From: Chitinophaga rupis
GTDB taxonomy: Bacteria; Bacteroidota; Bacteroidia; Chitinophagales; Chitinophagaceae
Direction of reading: 5' to 3'
NCBI RefSeq assembly: GCF_900109685.1
Contig: NZ_FOBB01000001.1
Span: 62,001 to 126,000, forward strand
DNA: 64,000 nucleotides
The notes beneath the pieces are model-generated. The model had not been told where the DNA came from. It made no database searches and worked only from the letters and a program-made list of their open reading frames with translations. Every line of letters starts with the position of its first letter. The stretch's first letter is position 1. Of this stretch, positions 60,932 to 64,000 are shown piece by piece. A program made the position numbers and the translations under genes.

Positions 60932-63061
60932 TCATCCCACTACTTCTGTTTTCCGGTACTCATCACTCAGCTTCTTCTGCATTTCTCCCGGTACAGGTGC
61001 GTATTCTGCAAACTGCGCTTTTACCTTGGCCTTACCCTGGGTTATATTGCGCAAAGCGGCATACAGCTTATCCAGCTCCGCCTGCGGGGTACGGGCTTTG
61101 ATCACCTGGCTGCCATTTAGTGTATCCATTCCCGTTATAATGCTGCGGCGGCTTTGCAGCTCGCTCATAATATCGCCGCTCATCGTATCCGGGGCGCTGG
61201 TTTCTACATCATATACAGGTTCCAGCAGCTGGGGCGATGCCTGGTGAAAGGCATCGCGGAAAGCCATCATGCCGGCTATCTTAAAAGAAATATCATTACT
61301 ATCTACCGGGTGCATTTTACCATCATACACACTTACTCTTATGTCGCGTACATAAGAGCCGGTTAGCGGGCCTTCGTTCATTTTTTCCATCACCCCTTTG
61401 AGTATGGATGGCAGGAAACGGTTATCTATAGCACCGCCTACAATACAATTATTAAAAACAAGCTTACCGCCCCAGTTAAGCGCTATTTCCTCTGTATCCC
61501 TTACCGGGTGCTCTTTGAAGGGAGGCATCCCTTCATACCAGGGCTCTATTTTCATAAACACTTCACCAAACTGCCCAGCCCCGCCCGATTGTTTCTTATG
61601 GCGGTAAGAGGCCTGTGCAGGCTTCTGGATGGTTTCCCGGTAAGGTATTTTAGCGGGCAGGTAATCTACCTGCATCTTGTAAATATTTTCCAGGCGCCAT
61701 TTGGTTACAGCCAGGTGCAGCTCGCCCTGACCGTGCAGGATCACCTGTTTCAGCTCCCGGTTATATTCTATTTCCAGCGTAGGGTCTTCCATGTGTATTT
61801 CTGCCAGCACTTCACCCAGCTTTTCATCATCACTTTTGCTGCGGGCTTCAATGGCGGCGCGTACTTTGGGCGGGGGAAAGTGGATAGGATCCACCTGCCC
61901 GGTGAAGGAGCGGTCGTTAAGGGTATGATTGGTTAACGTGTTCTTTAGCTTCAGGGTGCAGCCAATATCACCGGAGCGCAGGCGTTCCACAGGGTTGCGG
62001 TTCTTACCATCTGCAATAAACAATTGGTTCAACCGCTCGTTGGTATTGCCCTTTTCATTTACCAGCTCCTGCCCCGCCTTTATCTCGCCGGAAAGCACCT
62101 TAAAAAAGGTAAGGCGGCCAATATGTGGTTCCAGCAAGGTTTTGAACACGAACAAGCAGGCCGGGCCTGCAGGATCGCAGGGAATAGGCTCGCCTGCTTC
62201 TGTTATTTCCGGAGGCATTTCAGTAGCGGAAGGCGCTACATTATCAATGAACCCCATTAAACGGCCGCTGCCCATGTTCCTTTCGGCTGATAAACAAAAC
62301 ACCGGGAATACCTGGTGCTTAAGCATGCCTATTTTCAGGCCTTCGCGCATCTCATCCTCATCCAGGCTGCCTTTTTCAAAGTAGTGCTCCATCAGCGTAT
62401 CATCGTTTTCCGCAGCTTTTTCCACCAGTACATTGTGCAGCTGTTCGGCACGTTCTTTTTCACTGTCGGGAATGGGCAGCTTTTCCGGTTTGCCACCGTT
62501 AGCCGGAAAGCGGTACAGCGTCATTTTCAGCAGATCGATCACGCTATTAAAACCAATACCCTGATTAACAGGGTATTGCATAATAGTTACAGCCGGGCCC
62601 AGGGTACGGCGGGCATCGTCTACCACTTTATTGAAATTGGCTTCCTCGTTATCCAGGTGGTTTACGGCCAGTATAGTGGGTTTACGGTATTTATCTACAT
62701 AATCCCAGATCAGCTCTGTGCCTACTTCCACACCATATTGCGCATGCAGCAGCAACACGGCGGTATCACATACGCGGATGGAGGCAATTACCTCACCTAT
62801 GAAATCTTCCAGCCCGGGTGTGTCTATAATATTGATCTTATAATCACGCCATTCGGTGTGCAGGCAGGTGGCGTATACGGAGCTGCCCCTTTCATATTCT
62901 ATTTCGTGGTAATCGGATACTGTATTGGCTTCTTCTACTGTTCCGCGCTTGTGGATAATGCCGGCTTCAAATAACATGGTCTCGCTAAGGGTCGTTTTTC
63001 CGCTTTTGGCGGCGCCTAACAGTACGATGTTCTTAATGTGTTTCTCATCATACGTTTTCAT
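60932..63061 (-). CDS. Elongation factor G paralogue with altered GTPase motifs
   Basis: EF-G-like translational GTPase of 709 residues with the full domain set: G domain, domain II (GPACLFVFKTLLEPHIGRLTFFKVLSGEIKAG), domain IV (YRHKKQSGGAGQFGEVFMKIEPW) and domain V (LEPVYDVETSAPD). The G1 loop is GAAKSGKTT. G3 reads DTPGL (residues 80-84), where catalytic EF-G has DTPGH; G4 is NHLD in place of NKMD. Loss of the G3 His implies slow or absent GTP hydrolysis. It belongs to the EF-G-like/EF-G2 group and not to the housekeeping factor. Start is the ATG at 63061. Confidence 0.92.
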   Translation of the reverse strand: MKTYDEKHIKNIVLLGAAKSGKTTLSETMLFEAGIIHKRGTVEEANTVSDYHEIEYERGSSVYATCLHTEWRDYKINIIDTPGLEDFIGEVIASIRVCDTAVLLLHAQYGVEVGTELIWDYVDKYRKPTILAVNHLDNEEANFNKVVDDARRTLGPAVTIMQYPVNQGIGFNSVIDLLKMTLYRFPANGGKPEKLPIPDSEKERAEQLHNVLVEKAAENDDTLMEHYFEKGSLDEDEMREGLKIGMLKHQVFPVFCLSAERNMGSGRLMGFIDNVAPSATEMPPEITEAGEPIPCDPAGPACLFVFKTLLEPHIGRLTFFKVLSGEIKAGQELVNEKGNTNERLNQLFIADGKNRNPVERLRSGDIGCTLKLKNTLTNHTLNDRSFTGQVDPIHFPPPKVRAAIEARSKSDDEKLGEVLAEIHMEDPTLEIEYNRELKQVILHGQGELHLAVTKWRLENIYKMQVDYLPAKIPYRETIQKPAQASYRHKKQSGGAGQFGEVFMKIEPWYEGMPPFKEHPVRDTEEIALNWGGKLVFNNCIVGGAIDNRFLPSILKGVMEKMNEGPLTGSYVRDIRVSVYDGKMHPVDSNDISFKIAGMMAFRDAFHQASPQLLEPVYDVETSAPDTMSGDIMSELQSRRSIITGMDTLNGSQVIKARTPQAELDKLYAALRNITQGKAKVKAQFAEYAPVPGEMQKKLSDEYRKTEVVG

Positions 63062-63242
63062 CCGTTAAGATTTAAAGGTTAAGGTCGGGCGGAACCTTGT
63101 GGTTGCATCTGTAGTAAGATGGCAGGGGCAGATGGAACCTCACGGTTTCATAAGTGGAATGTTACTATTAAGTTACCATTTTTTACGTAAAATTGACGCC
63201 TCCTGAAAAGATGTTGCAACATGTAATGACGCTGTTTTATCG

Positions 63243-63250
63243 TATCTTTG
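63243..63250 (+). promoter_or_regulatory. Candidate -7 element (TATCTTTG) for the ABC exporter
   Basis: TAnnTTTG match 72 bases before the ATG at 63323 in the 261-base gap after the EF-G paralogue. The gap holds no other recognisable feature. Confidence 0.5.
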
Positions 63251-63322
63251 CACGCTGTACGATCAGAAAATATATTAACCGATATTCACTTTGCGCCTTC
63301 TAACAATCAATATTAAAACTAC

Positions 63323-64000
63323 ATGAAGCTATTTCTTCATTACTTAAAAAGCTATAAATGGCTGATAATGCTGGCTTTACTATTGGCCACCATCAATCAA
63401 CTGTTCTCTTTAATGGACCCATATATTTTTGGGAAGATCATTGACCGTTTTGCCTCTCACCCACAGAATGAAAAGGTGAACGGGGCCACGGTACCCCGTG
63501 GCATGCCAGCCTACCTGAGCGGCGTGCTATGGCTGCTGCTGGCGGGTATTGGCGTAGCCATGGTATCCCGCATTGCCAAAGCATTCCAGGATTATTTTGT
63601 GAATGTGATCATTCAGAAGTTCGGCGCCTCTGTGTATACGGATGGGTTACGCCATTCCCTGCGCCTGCCCTATCAACAGTTTGAAGATCAGCGCAGTGGT
63701 GAAACATTGGCCGTACTGCAAAAAGTGCGTACGGATTCAGAGAAGTTCATTACCTCTTTCATCAACGTACTGTTCACCTCACTGGTAGGTGTGGTGTTTG
63801 TAATGGTTTATGCTTTTACGGTGCACTGGTCGCTGGTGTTTGTATATTTTGGCGGCTGTATCTTATTAGGTACCCTGATGAATGTACTGAGCCGGAAAAT
63901 AAAGATCGTTCAAAAAACCATTGTAAAGGAAACCACCATGCTGGCCGGTTCTACCACAGAATCGCTGCGCAACATTGAGCTGGTAAAAAGCCTGGGGCTT
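63323..64000 (+). CDS. ABC exporter (fused membrane and ATPase type), N-terminal part
   Basis: Start of a half-transporter of the MsbA/MDR class: 226 codons are in the window, covering the first membrane segments (SYKWLIMLALLLATINQLFSLMDPYIFGKIIDRF, then LSGVLWLLLAGIGVAMVSRIAK, FINVLFTSLVGVVFVMVYAFTVHW, and LVFVYFGGCILLGTLMNVL). The intracellular loop RHSLRLPYQQFEDQRSGETLA before it is typical of the class. The nucleotide-binding domain lies beyond the right edge. Start is the ATG at 63323. The substrate is unknown. Confidence 0.88.
   Translation, partial: MKLFLHYLKSYKWLIMLALLLATINQLFSLMDPYIFGKIIDRFASHPQNEKVNGATVPRGMPAYLSGVLWLLLAGIGVAMVSRIAKAFQDYFVNVIIQKFGASVYTDGLRHSLRLPYQQFEDQRSGETLAVLQKVRTDSEKFITSFINVLFTSLVGVVFVMVYAFTVHWSLVFVYFGGCILLGTLMNVLSRKIKIVQKTIVKETTMLAGSTTESLRNIELVKSLGL

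Noticed and set aside
62315-62974. 219-residue plus-strand ORF
   Set aside because: Antisense to the G domain of the EF-G paralogue; no motif of its own.

Overview
The window looks like a chromosomal segment of a Bacteroidota bacterium, most likely family Chitinophagaceae (Chitinophaga-like). The signs are two SusC-type receptor loci, one with an ECF sigma/FecR pair and one with SusD. There is also a PorT-family gene (type IX secretion) overlapping ubiE, an F1 epsilon subunit of only 84 residues, a KISTS/KVSTS-type MetRS, and Bacteroidota promoter elements of the form TAnnTTTG. I see no rRNA, tRNA, CRISPR array, insertion sequence or phage gene. The genus is an inference.

Layout. 1-4138 (minus): ECF sigma, FecR anti-sigma and a SusC receptor that runs off the left edge. 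4318-9952 (minus): pabB, a strongly acidic small protein, purA and a bifunctional (p)ppGpp synthetase/hydrolase. 10107-13306 (minus): a 2H phosphoesterase with a Gly/Arg/Asn-rich tail, an OmpR-type regulator and an alpha-L-fucosidase. 13450-20196: a 55-residue membrane protein, lpxB, a small membrane protein, surE, an ABC-2 exporter pair and a FadN-type fusion. 20372-27721: a ParE-type toxin/antitoxin pair, metG, an LD-carboxypeptidase, an E1-like ThiF/MoeB relative with altered catalytic residues, a sensor kinase, a candidate small RNA and a YqgE protein. 27722-29744 is almost gene-free. 29745-31597: atpC and atpD.

31988-41101: a WVP/PWGW-repeat protein with an Asn/Pro-rich tail, a coiled-coil membrane protein, an acetyltransferase-like protein, a hybrid kinase, dnaX and the pyruvate dehydrogenase E2. 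41291-49808 (mostly plus): small housekeeping and regulatory genes, then ubiE, porT, pyrC and a MutS-like ATPase. 50047-56913: an AraC regulator, a MauE-like membrane protein with a small secreted Cys-pair protein, and a convergent SusD/SusC pair. 57177-64000: YifB/ComM, aquaporin, a phosphotransferase, an EF-G paralogue and the start of an ABC exporter.

The most striking non-genic feature is a set of at least nine intergenic inverted repeats. Their arms are tandem, slightly degenerate short words. They usually begin or end on a neighbouring stop codon. Two pairs of loci share core sequence as well as arms, which indicates dispersed element families and not just terminators. Other points of interest are a promoter-to-terminator unit with no ORF at 26945-27104, several start codons only 4-7 bases after a TAnnTTTG element (likely leaderless mRNAs), and enzymes with substituted catalytic or metal residues (ThiF-like, PyrC, EF-G paralogue).
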